A stretch of 64,000 bases of DNA from Alnus glutinosa (GCF_958979055.1 NC_084893.1:6761071-6825070), one strand, 5' to 3'; shown: positions 45,396 through 58,243, counted from the first letter of the stretch. Numbers and translations: made by a program. Notes: generated by a model not told the origin, from the letters alone.

Positions 45396-47654
45396 CTCCG
45401 GCGCTAAACACAAGAGGAACAGGGAAAGAGGGACAGGAAAGAGACGAATGAAGTTGGCTTCGTCGAACCTGGGAAAATGAAATTAAAAAATGAAAAATAA
45501 TAAGTGACAAGAGAAATTAACTCAGCTGAAAAGACGAGGATTTTTAACAATCGTCTTATTTACTGTAACAGTAATGAGCTTACGGCACCAGCCCGGTATT
45601 AAGAGTGAGGAGTTTCAAATGATTACTTAAATGAGTAGTGTTTATGTCTACTCACATAATTATGTATCAATGATTTGACACGACACGAAACTGACCCATT
45701 AACCCAAATTACTATCCCTACTTCGTTTTTTAAGCATGATTTGATGCCATATAAAACATTAAAAAAACAAAAAGAAGAAGAAGAAAAGAAAGCAGGAAAA
45801 AAAGAGAGAACAATTTGCACGTCAAACTGTCTATTGAATAGTGCCATGTGATAGCTCTAGGCCATTTAGAATTATATAATTATAATTTTTTTACCCCAGT
45901 ACTTGTGATAAATGTTGTTATAGTGTGTAACTATGATAAAAAATAAAAAATAAAAAATTGAAAAGGGAGAAAGTAAAAGAAAAATAAGACAAGATTTATT
46001 TGGTTCGACAATTTATTCACGTCCGCAAGAGTGCGGTTATATTTAATAATATAACTTAGGGTTACGGCATAACGTATTTATAGCAAAACTCTAATGTACA
46101 GATAGATATGAAAAACTTCAAAATACCAAGTACCATTGGCTTCGCTCTGCTTCGACAACTGGCCATTTGGTACTCTTGTATTACTCTTTATACCCAAGAG
46201 AATATGAGTCACTTGTTTCAATTATTTTGGATAAACTTCACTTTTTATTTATTTTTATTTTTATTTTATTTTTTATTTTTTTTATGTGATATAAACATTA
46301 AAGTAGTTTTAAATGTTTTGTAAATATTTTATATATTTTTTATTAATATTTTTATTTTGAAAACAAAAAACAAAAGGAAAAATAAAAAAAGTTAACAAAC
46401 AAAGCCTATGGTATGTTTGGGTTCAACGACAGCGACTACCATGTCGTACATTTATTGAATAGAAAAGAGCCAGGTGTGTTGGTTCCAGGTATGATAATCA
46501 CCTTCTTGGTTGGAAAAGTTAAGTAATCAAATTCTTTTGTAAATTTAAAGATGAATTAAATGATTAAATTTATTTATTTTTATCAGCTTAATTTTAGAGA
46601 TTATAAGAATATGTTAAACGTTTTTCTTTCTTTCTTATATTAGCCTTTATACACACACATAGATATATATATAAGGTAGGTATTTACTATAGTTGTCGAT
46701 CTATAATCAAATCTTTTCTAGTCTACCACACCTATCATATTTTTCCTATGAATATATATCATGTAATATAATTGCATGTATAAATTATAATCAAGTCAAC
46801 ATAATCAAAATGTAACCCTATTAAGCATTAGAATGGTGGATGTGGCCGGGTTGAGCCAACTCAAATTTTGTCTTCGTAAGAATTGAGATTTTCTGTTATT
46901 AGGTTGTTTGAATCAAGTAGCCTAAGAGTGATCGCTGTGAAATTCATTTGCTCTTCGGCAGACAAGTCTTATATCTTAAGCTGTTCAAAGCAAGTAGGTC
47001 TCACAATTCTCTCTCTTAAATTGCATCAAGAAAATCATGCATCTTCTTCATTACAAGTGATAACCAAATATTATAGAGCCAATAAGCCAAAGACCTGTGA
47101 TATTATATAGAATAAAGTTGAAACACAAGTTTTAAACCTTTCACATCTTAGCAGGAATTGAGATTGCATGTTGTTAGGTTAATAGAAATGGCTGTGAAAT
47201 TCATATACTTTCAGACAAATGGGTTTTACATTCTAGTTTGTCGAATACAAATAAGTCACATAACTCTCTCTCTCTCTTAAATTGTTCAAATTTTTATTTT
47301 ATTTGAGCAGTCTAATAAGAGGTGATCCACATCCTCTTTGCAGAAGCTATTTAGCTCAAAATGAGAAATTCGTTTCCATGAAAATAGTTTATTCTAATCT
47401 AATTCATTTATGAAAACTTCATAAATGTGGTCTAAAACTATTGAAGTTTTCATAAATGTGGACTAAAACTATTGAAATAAATGCTGAACAGGTGACATGA
47501 CAAGTACACCACCACAAACTTTTGGTGCACAAGGCAAGTTCAACATTTCAAGCTACTAATCATTTATCCCCACCTTAACGAAGAAATTAAATAAATAATT
47601 ACCTCCTTTGCTAAGAACCATCACTATTCACTAGTGCAGCAGGGATAAGGATCT

Positions 47655-47838
47655 TTTTACAATATTTGTTTGAAATTTAAGAGAATTCAAGTAGGTAAGT
47701 TGTGAGAAACCACTCATAGGATCCACTTGAACAAATAAAAATTGAGCTACTCAACCACTTTTCTAGTTAGGTAGGTTTTATAAGTGGTCTCTCACAATTA
47801 TTTGTCTAAATTCTTTTAAATTTTAACAAATAATTATA
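47655..47838. mobile_element. Foldback MITE
   Basis: CAATATTTGTTTGAAATTTAAG AAT on the left pairs with CTTTTAAATTTTAACAAATAAT on the right; GTTGTGAGAAACCACTCATA pairs with the complement of TAAGTGGTCTCTCACAATT. About 180 bp. Confidence 0.6.
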
Positions 47839-48301
47839 GAGAATCATAATCCATACAACAAACCCCACAACAAGAAGTACATGTCACGCGGTCCATATTA
47901 AAGAACACTTAATTGTGTAACATTAAATTCACCAATAATCACGTTATGACTTGTATGCATTCAAGAAACCGACAATAAGATTCACAACATTACTTAACCT
48001 TGGTCCATAGCTAGAGACGGAATTATGATTTCTTATTTGGAAGAGGCTAAAGCATATATGAGGGATCAAGTCTAATTTTAATAATGATCAAACTTAATTT
48101 ATATGTATATATCGAAAAATAGACTTAAGTCCCTCGAACTACTACTCATTTTTCATATGTGCCTTCAAACTATCAAGTAAGACAGTTAAGATACGTCAAA
48201 TTACCATCGTTTGACAAAACATTCCGTCTGTTAGCGTCACGAAATTCTTTCCCAAATACCCTCACTTTTTTAACATTGAAAAACTATTATTGTCACTTTA
48301 T

Positions 48302-48415
48302 AATAATTAGAAAAAAACTTCACTTAACCTCCTTGAACTTCCATCACTTTTGCAATATTTCCCATAAAGTTCAAAGAATTGAAAGTTCGTTAAGTGAAGT
48401 TTTTTCCTAATTATT
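48302..48415. mobile_element. Short foldback MITE with near-perfect arms
   Basis: AATAATTAGAAAAAAACTTC plus ACTTAAC at the left is matched by GTTAAGTGAAGTTTTTTCCTAATTATT at the right with one mismatch over 27 bp. A (TA)n tract and the GGGGTGGCTGAAACACCCC palindrome (48442-48460) follow immediately, so the full element may be larger. Confidence 0.65.
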
Positions 48416-49163
48416 GAAAAGTATATATATATATATATATAGGGGTGGCTGAAACACCCCCAAATTATTAGAAAGAAAGACAACACACAACTATTTTTTT
48501 TTTTTTTTTTATATCCAAATGTTATACTAGACATCCATTAATATCTTTTATAAATCATTCATTCTATTTGAATTATTCATTTTTTTTCAATATGGATATA
48601 GGATTGGAGTGTTACACATTTAATAGGTAAGTGACTCAAATGAAAAAGAAATGATAATTCAAGAGGCTTAATTATATTTTTCTATGCATGTATATTCAAA
48701 TCGGGAAAAGGGCCATAATTTTAACAAATTTGGCAAATTTGGCCGGTGCCTTATCTCTGTTTCAATGATCACCTTAACATTTCAAGAACATCCTGATTCC
48801 TGAAACCAAGACGGATTAACAAAATCAGAGAGCCAACCACCCCACTAGCTATGGAGCTAGCTGTTATTGCTAGCTTGGCCCTCCTCACTTTCTTCTTGTC
48901 CATCAACTTTATCTCCTTTATGTTTGGGTGAACACATACATTACACATGTCATGTGTTACATAATCATGTATCTATTATCTACCGACCAACATTATCAAA
49001 TTCCACCCAAAACAATCGTTGAGGATAGCTAAAAATTGGATCAAAGCCCCTTAAAAAAAGAAGATCATAAGAGCTAATATGAATTTCATAATTTAATGAT
49101 TTAATTCATAACACATGGCATAAAACTAATTAGCAATCTCCAAAGTTACACACTCAAATCAAC

Positions 49164-49164
<1 letters not shown>

Positions 49165-49193
<29 letters not shown>
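49165..49193 (+). repeat. (AAT)n microsatellite
   Basis: About ten tandem AAT triplets in intergenic DNA. Confidence 0.85.
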
Positions 49194-49195
<2 letters not shown>

Positions 49196-50692
49196 TACAA
49201 GTGGATAACTGCTAATTGAATTAAAACTAATGTGGCTAGGCGGTGACATGTGAGCTTTGCAACTCTCGTCTCTTAAAATATTCAAATTTTTTTTGTGAAA
49301 TTCAAACAAGTTAATAACAGGAGATCCCGATCCCGATCCCGATAAAGCTAGTAAGGAGATGGGCTGTAGATGGGCCTTGTCCTGGTGCTAAAAACTCACC
49401 ACTGAGTAGGATGGTGGGCCGAGGTTAAGAATGGCCCATATGCACCCGCCCGCTGTTTTCCTTCCTTTTCCGCCACGTGACCAATTCCTTGACAAGGTTG
49501 ATCCAAACTATATATGGGTTATCTAATTTAATGTACGTCAGCGGATTAACCATTCAAGTGGTAGGGTAGAAGTGGTTGGCGATTCATTTAATGTCCAAAT
49601 CAAATTAATAAACACAGTAAATAAAAAAAAAAAAAAACTATTTTTATTATAAAAAAAGAATATTTAAATGGATGGTGAAAGAATAAAAATTGTGATGGAA
49701 GATTTACCGACATCCTGTTTGGTACCATGTCACTTTCATGCTCAAATTTTTTTTTACCACGTAGAGAGTAAGAATTTGATAAAAATATACTCAATTTTTA
49801 TCAGTAACATGTCACATTTGTAATAGGATGGCATTTTTTAAGCGTTTCAATGCCTAGAACCGACCTAAATTCCATAATTTGAAAATCGAGAATCCTAATC
49901 CATAAATTGGGATGTGAACGGTTAAATCTCCATTATTTTGCAACCAAAATAATGTGACACGTCTGAATTTAACTATAATTTAGTACTCGAATTTCGAGAT
50001 AAATAAAGTAGAAAAAAGATGTTTGGATGGTTTGTCTTTCCGAGATAAAATTAAAAAAAGTAAGATATATAAAATGTTATTTTGTTGTTCTTCCCAAACA
50101 TACTTACATGTTATTTTGGTCTTTGGGACTGAAAAGCCATTTTTATGGTTATCATGCCTCATTTCATCTTTTTGGGTTTTTCACAGTTTTCCTGCAAAAC
50201 TGATGAGAGTTGGTGCCTCCAACCTCTTTGTCAACCCAAACTGGCTCTGAGAGTTGGACAAGATCTGCAACTCAAACCATAGATTCCTCTCGTACACTTC
50301 TTTGAAGAAAAAAAGTAAAAAAAAGTAAACCTCCTCTCTAAAAAAACTATCAAATCATAGAAAAATATGAAGACCTGCATTGGAACACCAACTCTGATCT
50401 CTCTCTCTCTTTCTTTTTTTTTTTTTTTTCTTTAAAAAAAGTTTTGACTGGTCATCCTTTACCCCACCTCATGATCTGTTTGCAGAAATCTATACCCCAA
50501 ATCTGGTGAAAAATGGCTTCTCCGCTTTTAACTATACCTGGAAGTAAGTATTTTATGTATAGCAGAAGCAAAACCACCTCGGGTTCAAAAAAGGTGGTTG
50601 TTTGAAAAGAGAAAATCTAATGGAGATAAAGTGAAGCAAAGAAATGGGAAATAAAATAAAAGAAACTCCAGGCAACTTTGCAGATAATTGAA

Positions 50693-50700
50693 TATAAAAA
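50693..50700 (+). promoter_or_regulatory. TATA box of the DUF868 gene
   Basis: AATATAAAAAGG is followed about 25-35 nt later by CACTCACTCTCACTCACTG, a CT/CA-rich initiator-like tract. This places transcription start near 50725 and gives a 5' UTR of about 240 nt. Confidence 0.5.
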
Positions 50701-50746
50701 GGTTGTTCTTCACTCACTCTCACTCACTGCCAGTCTATATCACCAT

Positions 50747-50833
50747 ATGCCAGTTCGGAAATATATTATTTTATTAATGCTGCCAAGAACACCTCTGGCA
50801 GCATCTGTGAGTCATTCATCATCTTGTGACTAG
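50747..50833 (+). CDS. Upstream ORF in the DUF868 5' leader, 28 aa
   Basis: ATG at 50747 to TAG at 50831, wholly between the TATA box and the main ATG at 50965. It would encode a short peptide starting MPVRKYIILLMLPR. If translated it would lower initiation at the main ORF. Conservation is unknown. Confidence 0.3.
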   Translation: MPVRKYIILLMLPRTPLAASVSHSSSCD

Positions 50834-50964
50834 GATCCTTCATAATTCAGCTTTCTACAATTCACCCTTCCTCATCATCTTGTTGGTTACATCTTCTTCC
50901 TCCAAACTGGGCTTTGCCCATTAACTAAACTAGTTCGTGGAAAATCGATCAATTTTCAAAGACC

Positions 50965-51897
50965 ATGCAAGACACTATTGGAATTCCTGCTTGCTTCTCC
51001 GCCGCCGATGACCACACGGCGGTAACAAGGTCAGGGCAGAGTCTTTTCATGTCCGTATACCGAACAAAGATCGCCGATCAGTGCCGCTCAATCACCATTA
51101 CTTGGTGCAAGAATCTGTTACTCCATGGCCTGTCAGTATCGGTGGAAAGCCCGAACAGAGAAAGCCAGTATACCTGCAAAGTTGAGCTGAAGCCATGGTA
51201 CTTCTGGAGAAAACAAGGCTCCAAGCGATTTATTTTGGAAGGTAAAGCTGTTGATATCTTCTGGGATCTTAAGGCTGCAAAGTTCAATGGCGAAACAGAG
51301 CCGAGCTCAGAGTATTATGTTGCAGTTGTTTGCGATGAAGAGGTTGTGCTTCTCCTTGGGGATCTAAAGAAAGATGCGTACAAGAAGACTGGCTGTAGGC
51401 CGGCTCTTATTGATCCCATCTTGGTTTCAAAAAAGGAGCACATATTTGGTAAGAAAAGGTTTTCTACAAGAATCAAATTCCACGAGAAAGGTAGCTTTCA
51501 TGAAGTCTCAATTGAGTGCAAGAACAAAAGCAGTGGAAATTGTTTGAATGGGGTTGAGCCAGAGATGGAGATTAGAATTGATGGGCTTTTGGTGATTCAT
51601 GTCAAGCATCTTCAGTGGAAATTTAGAGGTAATGAGTCTATACATGTCAACAGAATGAGAGTGGAGGTATATTGGGATGTGCATGACTGGCTCTTTAGTC
51701 CTGGTTTAAGGCATGCCTTGTTTATTTTTAGGCCAATTCAGTCATCTATATCTCTGTCATCGCTATCATCTTCATCGTCACCACCTCTGTCTTCGCCATT
51801 GTCATCTCAGACAGAGAGTTCTGTGTCATTTGAAGGGTTTAGTGCAAGTGGGTCATCTGAGTTTTGCTTGTTTCTTTATGCCTGGAAGGTTGAATGA
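50965..51897 (+). CDS. DUF868 family protein, 310 aa
   Basis: Single-exon ORF of full family length, starting MQDTIGIPACFS. Plant DUF868 signatures visible: TRSGQSLFMSVYRTKIADQC, ITITWCKNLLLHGLSV, LKPWYFWRKQGSKRF, VDIFWDLKAAKF, SEYYVAVVCDEEVVLLLGDL, KKEHIFGKKRFSTRIKF, ECKN, LVIHVKHLQWKFRGNESI and VEVYWDVHDWLFS. The C-terminal ~50 residues are a Ser-rich low-complexity linker followed by the short motif GSSEFCLFLYAWKVE. The family is plant-specific; its biochemical role is not established. The promoter has a TATA box and the leader a uORF. Confidence 0.92.
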   Translation: MQDTIGIPACFSAADDHTAVTRSGQSLFMSVYRTKIADQCRSITITWCKNLLLHGLSVSVESPNRESQYTCKVELKPWYFWRKQGSKRFILEGKAVDIFWDLKAAKFNGETEPSSEYYVAVVCDEEVVLLLGDLKKDAYKKTGCRPALIDPILVSKKEHIFGKKRFSTRIKFHEKGSFHEVSIECKNKSSGNCLNGVEPEMEIRIDGLLVIHVKHLQWKFRGNESIHVNRMRVEVYWDVHDWLFSPGLRHALFIFRPIQSSISLSSLSSSSSPPLSSPLSSQTESSVSFEGFSASGSSEFCLFLYAWKVE

Positions 51898-52610
51898 TGA
51901 AGCGAATATCTCAGTAGCCCCATTGGCTTTAACTTGTATAATCATGAAAGGCAGAAGAATAAGGTTGGAAAAGGGAATGGGTCTTCAGGGATTGGATTGG
52001 ATTGGGTTGAGAAAGGTTTGTGGGGCCGAAGAAAGAGGATGGGAGTTAGCTACAGCTAGCTTGGGATGAACAAGTGGACAAGCCAGATTGTATCGCATAC
52101 ATATGATACATGCATGGCCAATAATTCCCCATCCAGAGGCATCTCTCTCTATCTATTTTTATACAACTTCTCTTTCCTCTTTTCTGATCTGATCTGATCT
52201 TGATAAGTGAGCAATGTTACCATCAAATTCCCATCTACCAATATATTTTATATGCTTCATAGATACTGAATGTCTGTATCTGCCAAAAATAGCTGATGCA
52301 TGTTACAGAGAAAGGTGTGCTGATGATGAAACAACCACTACATCTGCAAGACCTTCTGTTTGTCCACCGCACATGAATATGACACTCTTCTTTTAACTTA
52401 ATCTCTTAAAATGAAATATGTAACATGTTATTTAGAGTGGCCATTCCTGTTCGGGTCGTGCTCAAGTATGGGTATAAGATTAAATGGGTTATATTCTTAA
52501 ACTCTAATTTGCTTAATTATTTTGTATTGGGTTTGCAGGTCGTGTAAAAAATTCCTAACCTTAAATGTTGCGTGTTGGTTAGGGTTGTATCGTAGCATGA
52601 GAATAAGGGT

Positions 52611-52845
52611 GCGTTTGAGACTGTGATTCCATATACAAAAAGTGCAATTTTAAACCAAATCGCAGAAAATGAATCGTTTAGGAATTGCGTTTTCAAAAAA
52701 TTGCGATTTGAAATAGCAGATTTGATTTGAAAGCGCAGAAAATCTGCTATTTCAAATCGCAAGTAAATGAGTGTTTTTTTAAAAACGCAAAATTTTAAAG
52801 CCTAACTTGCAATTTAAAGGTTAAACTGTGATTTTGCCAAACGTT
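52611..52845. mobile_element. Truncated, inverted copy of the 16131 MITE family
   Basis: Starts TAA then GGGTGCGTTTGAGACTGTGA and carries the same CAAATCGCAGAAAATGAATCG and AAAACGCAAAATTTTAAAGC motifs as 16131-16420 in opposite orientation. It stops at TTTTGCCAAACG, where the family member would continue for about 65 bp to its second terminus. Confidence 0.7.
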
Positions 52846-52847
52846 TG

Positions 52848-52905
52848 AACTAGTGACCTTCGCTTCATGAGGCGTGGTCCTCAGCCGATTGAACTATCTC
52901 TTATG
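52848..52905 (-). mobile_element. SINE or tRNA-related fragment
   Basis: On the minus strand GATAGTTCAATCGGCTGAGG resembles an A box and GGTCACTAGTTCAAACG a B box, about 35 nt apart. Only this head is present. It abuts the truncated MITE, so it may have replaced the MITE end. Confidence 0.4.
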
Positions 52906-53386
52906 GACAATTAATCTTTGATACACTTTCAATGATAGGGGAAGAAAAGCTTTGTTGACATGAATATATTACTCTTTTTCTTTCACTTCTTTGTTTCTTT
53001 TCTTTCTTATTTTAGCTTCTAAACTCGATTGGTCCGTCACTCAATGTTTTGGGATGAACGATGTTCTTGGAAATCATGCTAGTTTATGGTTTCATTAATA
53101 AATCTTGTATATTCAAATACTCTTATAAATTATCAAGATTTATTGCAAGATCGATATTGTAGGTGAGCTTCTAATATTGGTTGGCAATTAGTTATATATA
53201 AAATTATCAAAATGACATTGAGCTCTTGAATTTAACTATGTACACTAAACAATGGGGTTATTTATAACGTCTAATGAATTATAATTTTTTTGCGATTAAT
53301 ACCCTAATCAAAGATTAATTTGCAATCCCCATTTATTTAGAAAAAAAAGATTAATTTGCAATGTCCATTCCAATATGTTCATTTTA

Positions 53387-53704
53387 GAGAAAAATGTAAA
53401 ATTTGTCAATGTGGTTTATTTGATATACAATTAGCTTTTTGTGGTATCAAAATGAACTCAGAGATCTTTAAGGTATGCGAAAACAAATAATTTACTCGTT
53501 ACAGTCAAATTCCATCCATTGACTTAACAAATTATATTAGTGTGACATGAACTAATTAACAGAATCTGTTAAGTTAGTGGTCGGTATTTAACTGTAGGAA
53601 GTAAATTATTTTTTTGGCATACTTTAGGAATCTCTGAATTGATTTTGATACCACACGAAACTAATTACAAATCAGGTAAACTACAGGTGAATTTGCATTT
53701 TTCC
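53387..53704. mobile_element. Foldback MITE with ~150-bp arms
   Basis: The left arm (GAAAAATGTAAAATTTGTCA ... TGTGGTATCAAAATGAACTCAG ... AATAATTTACT) pairs with the complement of the right arm (GAAAAATGCAAATTCACCTG ... TGTGGTATCAAAATCAATTCAG ... AATAATTTACT). Noncoding. Confidence 0.75.
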
Positions 53705-54695
53705 TTTAATTTTAATATTGATTTGGATAATGGGTAGACCTTGCAAATTAATCTTGAAATAGGCGTTGACTGCAAAAGTTTATAATTTAGGGGAATGTTG
53801 CAAATTAAATAACATAATTTATGATGGATAATTACAACTAATCCTTATATTTAATTAATAGAGATTGAAGAAAGGAAAGTGTTGTAAAGTTTATAGAAAC
53901 CATGACGTATTAAAAAAATAAGAAAAAATTGGAAAGATTCTTATTGTTCTATTGCATTTTAATGATTTGGCTTCAAGTGAAATAAATAAATACAACTAGA
54001 GCATATCTCATGTATTTTTTTTAATCGTTCAGATTGAATTTCACAATTTCTCTCTTTCTCATTGAGAACTTTTATAAATCTGAACGTACCATTTAAAAAA
54101 TTATAGAAAATATGTCATCGTTTCGGGTTTTTTTTTTTTTTTTTTTTTTTTTAAAATTTTATTTTTACAACACCGAAGCCAAATTCGCATTTCAAAGCAT
54201 ATAAAAGATTAATTGTTTAGAATATAACCATAAACCAAATATGACACCCACACAAAAAGGTTTAAGGTCACCATCAAAGTTGATTTAAAACAGATTATTG
54301 ACTTCTAAGAAAGACATCTCAACTTGAATTGGACCAACATGAACATTTAGAGGCCATCTCAGTTCATACACCATGTCAGCAAAGAAGATTCATTTACAAG
54401 TGACTTTAAGTTTAAGGTGTCAGGCAAAAAGCCTTGTTTAATTAGTTTCATGGAATACTTGGGATCAATTGATCCCTGGACTATTTTCAAGGGTTAGAAA
54501 CAAAACTAACTTCTTGTGGATGGGCTGACAAGAAACATATACATCATCAATACCCACATGAACAACAACAAAGAATGGTGTAGAAAACAGAGTTATATAA
54601 TAGCGTGAGCTGATGTTACCAATGGAAAACCGTTGGCAGCTTTTGAGCATTATTGTCTGATACAAAAACAATAATAGAATAGGCATAGCAACTAA

Positions 54696-55157
54696 GACTT
54701 TATACAATATTCTTCTTGAGACATTTTTTGTGGCACTCCTCCTCAGGATATAATGCAGCCAAAGGACATCCAAGCACTCAGATTATTAAGTAACAATTTG
54801 AGGGACCAATTTATCAGTTTGTTGAGCATACTATTTCTTTTCATTTTTTTGATCCAAAACCAAACCACTTTGCCAGGAAGAACTTAGGCTTTTCACGAGA
54901 GTCTTCAGATGCTGTTTGTGCTTGAGGACTTTATACAATATTCTTCTTGAGACATTTTTTGTGGCACTCCTCCTCAGGATATAATGCAGCCAAAGGACAT
55001 CCAAGCACTCAGATTATTAAGTAACAATTTGAGGGACCAATTTATCAGTTTGTTGAGCATACTATTTCTTTTCATTTTTTTGATCCAAAACCAAACCACT
55101 TTGCCAGGAAGAACTTAGGCTTTTCACGAGAGTCTTCAGATGCTGTTTGTGCTTGAG
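54696..55157 (-). repeat. Perfect 231-bp tandem duplication over the 3' end of the PRUNE-like gene
   Basis: 54696-54926 and 54927-55157 are identical as far as I can compare base by base (start GACTTTATACAATATTCTTC, end GTTTGTGCTTGAG). The right copy contains most of the last exon with the functional stop codon (55072-55074). The left copy, downstream in gene orientation, repeats the same C-terminal codons, stop and 3' UTR. Confidence 0.92.
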
Positions 55158-58100
55158 GAGGTTGCGCAGGTGATGAACTAGGCTTGGCTGGAACAGAGAA
55201 ATGGTGTCAACAGCTTCAGGGTTTGAAGAATGGATTTTATTTTTGAGAATAAGTAAGAATATGGTCTAAAGAGTTACTAATATTCAGTTTAACAGACGAA
55301 TATTTAAATTCTCTAGTGTTTAGAAAACAACAAATGCATAAAAGGTATGTAGAATGAGATTTAACCTGATTTTGGTGAAGCCCTGTTAGTATTTGAACTT
55401 CTCACATTGCTAGGATTCTTGTCCAGATTATGTATGATGTCTTTGTGCTGAGATATTGAGGTTGACTTCCTCTCTATAACCTTATGCTCCACATGTGCCA
55501 TGCTATCACAGTCACCTGTAATGACCAGGAAATTAGCAAAAAGAGAAAATCTAAGAAACCCAAAGTCTGTTTGTACTGCAGAAAGAAGACTGCCAATTGT
55601 CAAAAGTACTGGAATGAAGTTAGGTAAAATAACATGTTAAGTTTGAACAGATACACAATAATCTTAAAATCTCATGCATAAAATAAAATTACAGTATAAT
55701 TATGCAGTGATTTAATGACAAAGCAGGGAAAAAGTTATAGTACAATTATTCTGACCATTGGAAGTTCATGTGTGACTTATAAAATTCAGAGTCCTCAGAC
55801 CAGACAACCAAAGAGACAAGATTGACCAAGGGGATTCAATGGCTATAATTAACATAATCATACAATTAGATACATAGAAAATGTGAGGATAGGTCGCTTA
55901 CTCTCTGTAGGAGGCTTCCCATAGTTGTGCCTCAGAGCTTCAAGAAAAGATGCATCTCTTTGATCTTGCATTACTGAAAGGGAACAACAGAATCAGCTAC
56001 TTTGAATCAAGACAAAACAAATGGCTTCACATTTTCTTATCAACAAGTTAGAAGAGGCATAAAATAAAAACATACGTTGATCAAAAAGAGCATATCTGTA
56101 ATTGGGGGCTGAGCCAACCAATAGCAACTGAATTGCCTCTGAGTCTCTTGTCATAGATAATTTATCAGATGCATTCAAATTCTGTGTGTCTAATAGGATA
56201 CCTGCAAGCTGAAGCACATTAAAAGCCAGTGATCAGAATTATAACCAGAACAAGCCAATCTGTTATAAGCATTTCAGAGCAGAAAATTAAGGAAAAAAGG
56301 CTTATTGTTCTGCAGGATGGTTACTGTAATTTACCAAAAGTTTCTTCAGCGCAGGTGTTTGAAGCAGATCATAAGCATCTTCACAGTAATTATCTGTAAG
56401 AATGGTGCACTGGGATCTAACCTATAAAGACAACAAAATACAGAAAGTTTAATAGATAAATTCAATCTATGCCTTATATAGTGCATTTCCGTACAGATCA
56501 TACTTGCTTAAATACTTAAATTTAAACCCATCTATAACTAGATGGTACCAACCTCGCCATTAGTTCTGAGGACATCTTGCCCAACCACAAGGATACTTAA
56601 TTTCTCAGCCATCATTAGAGTCTCCAAGTCCACCTGACACCAATTTGCAACAACGAGTCAGCAAACTGTTCAAATCACATCCTCTCAACTAATTTAAACA
56701 ATAATACTCAAGCATGAGAAATTTTCATTGCCTTGAACTAATGCTACAAAAAGAATGAGTGTTAAAGGAAAGAATTCTTCAAAAAAGGATATTAACAATC
56801 CACAGTGCAGAAAACAGAACTTAATCCCATTGCACAATAAACTTCACCAGTTACTGCTCTCAATAAAGTTATTATGACTTGATAAATCTTCCGAACCCAC
56901 TTACTATTCCATTTTCAGTGCAAATTGGCGACTTAAAAAACCAGATATGCTTTTGGATGGATCCAAGGAGAAACAAGCTTTTAAGACTAGTTTCCCATGA
57001 CTCACAATCTAACCAATGTAGAAATACACAAACTCCAAATTCTGTGTTGCCTATTTTGTTTCTCGGATCGGAGTTTAACAAATTGCGTATACGTTTAAAC
57101 AACCATTCTAGCATCTAAATGGAAAACATCTAACAATGATCTTTGATTAAGATTTTAAACTAACAAACACTAAAGAATTACCTCATCAGAAAAAAGCATT
57201 GAGGTTGCATCTACATCAGCATGATGAAACAGCCAAGCAGCCTGTTTATGCTTCCACATGCTCCCTCTAGTCACATTCATCACAGGCACCACCACAAACC
57301 CCTCTCCCTTATTCTTACTCATCCTATTCTCCAATAGCCACGTGTAACATATCGCCGCCACCATTGAACTGGTACCTGCATTCCCACAAAACCTCACATT
57401 CAAACGCAACCAAACTAAAACCCGTTAACTTGCGTCAAAAAGTAATCACTGTCATTTCAATATAAAAACCTATAAAACCCATTAGTTTTCCCATTAATCT
57501 TTAAAAAATAAAAAATAAAAAAAAATCACTTTCTCTATACTTAACTGTTTGAAGGCCTAGAGAGCACAATTTTGGTCTTGGCCTCAATCTCCCTATTTAA
57601 GACTTTCTCAAGCTTGATCCTCTGCTGCTTCAAAAACCCATTAAGACTATTGTCACCAGAAGCTCCTTTCTCTTCCTTCAACCCTCCATGCCTAGCGTTG
57701 TGCTTCGGCGCAATCTTGTCCATTGAACACGTCGACGAAGATATCGACCTTCGGTGCGCGGACTCCACGAGTTTCCTGGGCGGCGACAGAACCGGATTTT
57801 CCGGCAAAGAACATGTCGATTCGGTGAGGCTTTTCGGCGGGGAGAGGAGATGGGTATCTGGCAATGGCGTTGAGCTCTTGAAGGTTCGGCGAGAGGGGGG
57901 GACTGGGATTCCCGGCGGGTGAGGAGAAGAGGGGTCGGTCTGGAAGCGGGACTTGCGGTTGATGGGCTGGCGAGAAGGTGGCAGAGTAAGGGCCGTTGGA
58001 TCGGGAGTGGGGTCTGGGGTGTGTGAGGGATTGGTGGGCTTGAGGATGTTGGAGAACCATTTATGGACCGCCGAAGCTGGGGATAAGTCTGGTGTTGTGG

Positions 58101-58243
58101 TGGTGGTGGAGAGGGTGGTTTCTGAGTTTTTGCGATTGTGTTTTGCTGATTTGGAGAGGATTTCTCCGCTGAAGCTCTCCACTGCTCTGTTCCTGTTTCA
58201 ACAATAATATAGCCGTTGAGTTGGTGGCGTTGGGGTTGGGGAT

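Larger units (their letters stand above)
43994..50692. other. Long intergenic region
   Basis: No intact gene found in 6.7 kb. Contents: AT-rich DNA with GGGTCAAAACGGATCGACCC-like repeat sequence at 44590-44960; a stretch at 44970-45120 related to 24960-25110; a Lys/Glu-coding tandem fragment at 45197-45395; a segment at 45990-46200 resembling decayed retroelement DNA; two imperfect direct copies at 46878-47030 and 47150-47290; foldbacks at 47655-47838 and 48302-48415; an (AAT)n microsatellite at 49165-49193; and the DUF868 upstream region from about 50 kb. Confidence 0.5.
51898..55071. other. Intergenic region between DUF868 and the PRUNE-like gene
   Basis: 51898-52400 is the DUF868 3' UTR and flank. 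A dispersed repeat related to 10.9-11.3 kb is at 52445-52610, followed by a truncated MITE and a SINE-like scrap (52611-52905), then a foldback element at 53387-53704, a T-run at 54130-54151 and, from 54696, the duplicated 3' end of the PRUNE-like gene. No independent gene is supported. Confidence 0.5.

Noticed and set aside
45990-46200. LTR retrotransposon end
   Set aside because: The sequence GGTTCGACAATTTATTCACG resembles LTR-type DNA, but no paired LTR, primer-binding site or TG...CA boundaries could be found.
57541-58182. Stand-alone 213-aa gene starting MESFSGEILSK
   Set aside because: The apparent start is GTG, not ATG. A splice acceptor at 58193-58194 and matching phases join it to 60594-60182 upstream and to 57375 downstream, so it is exon 2 of the PRUNE-like gene.
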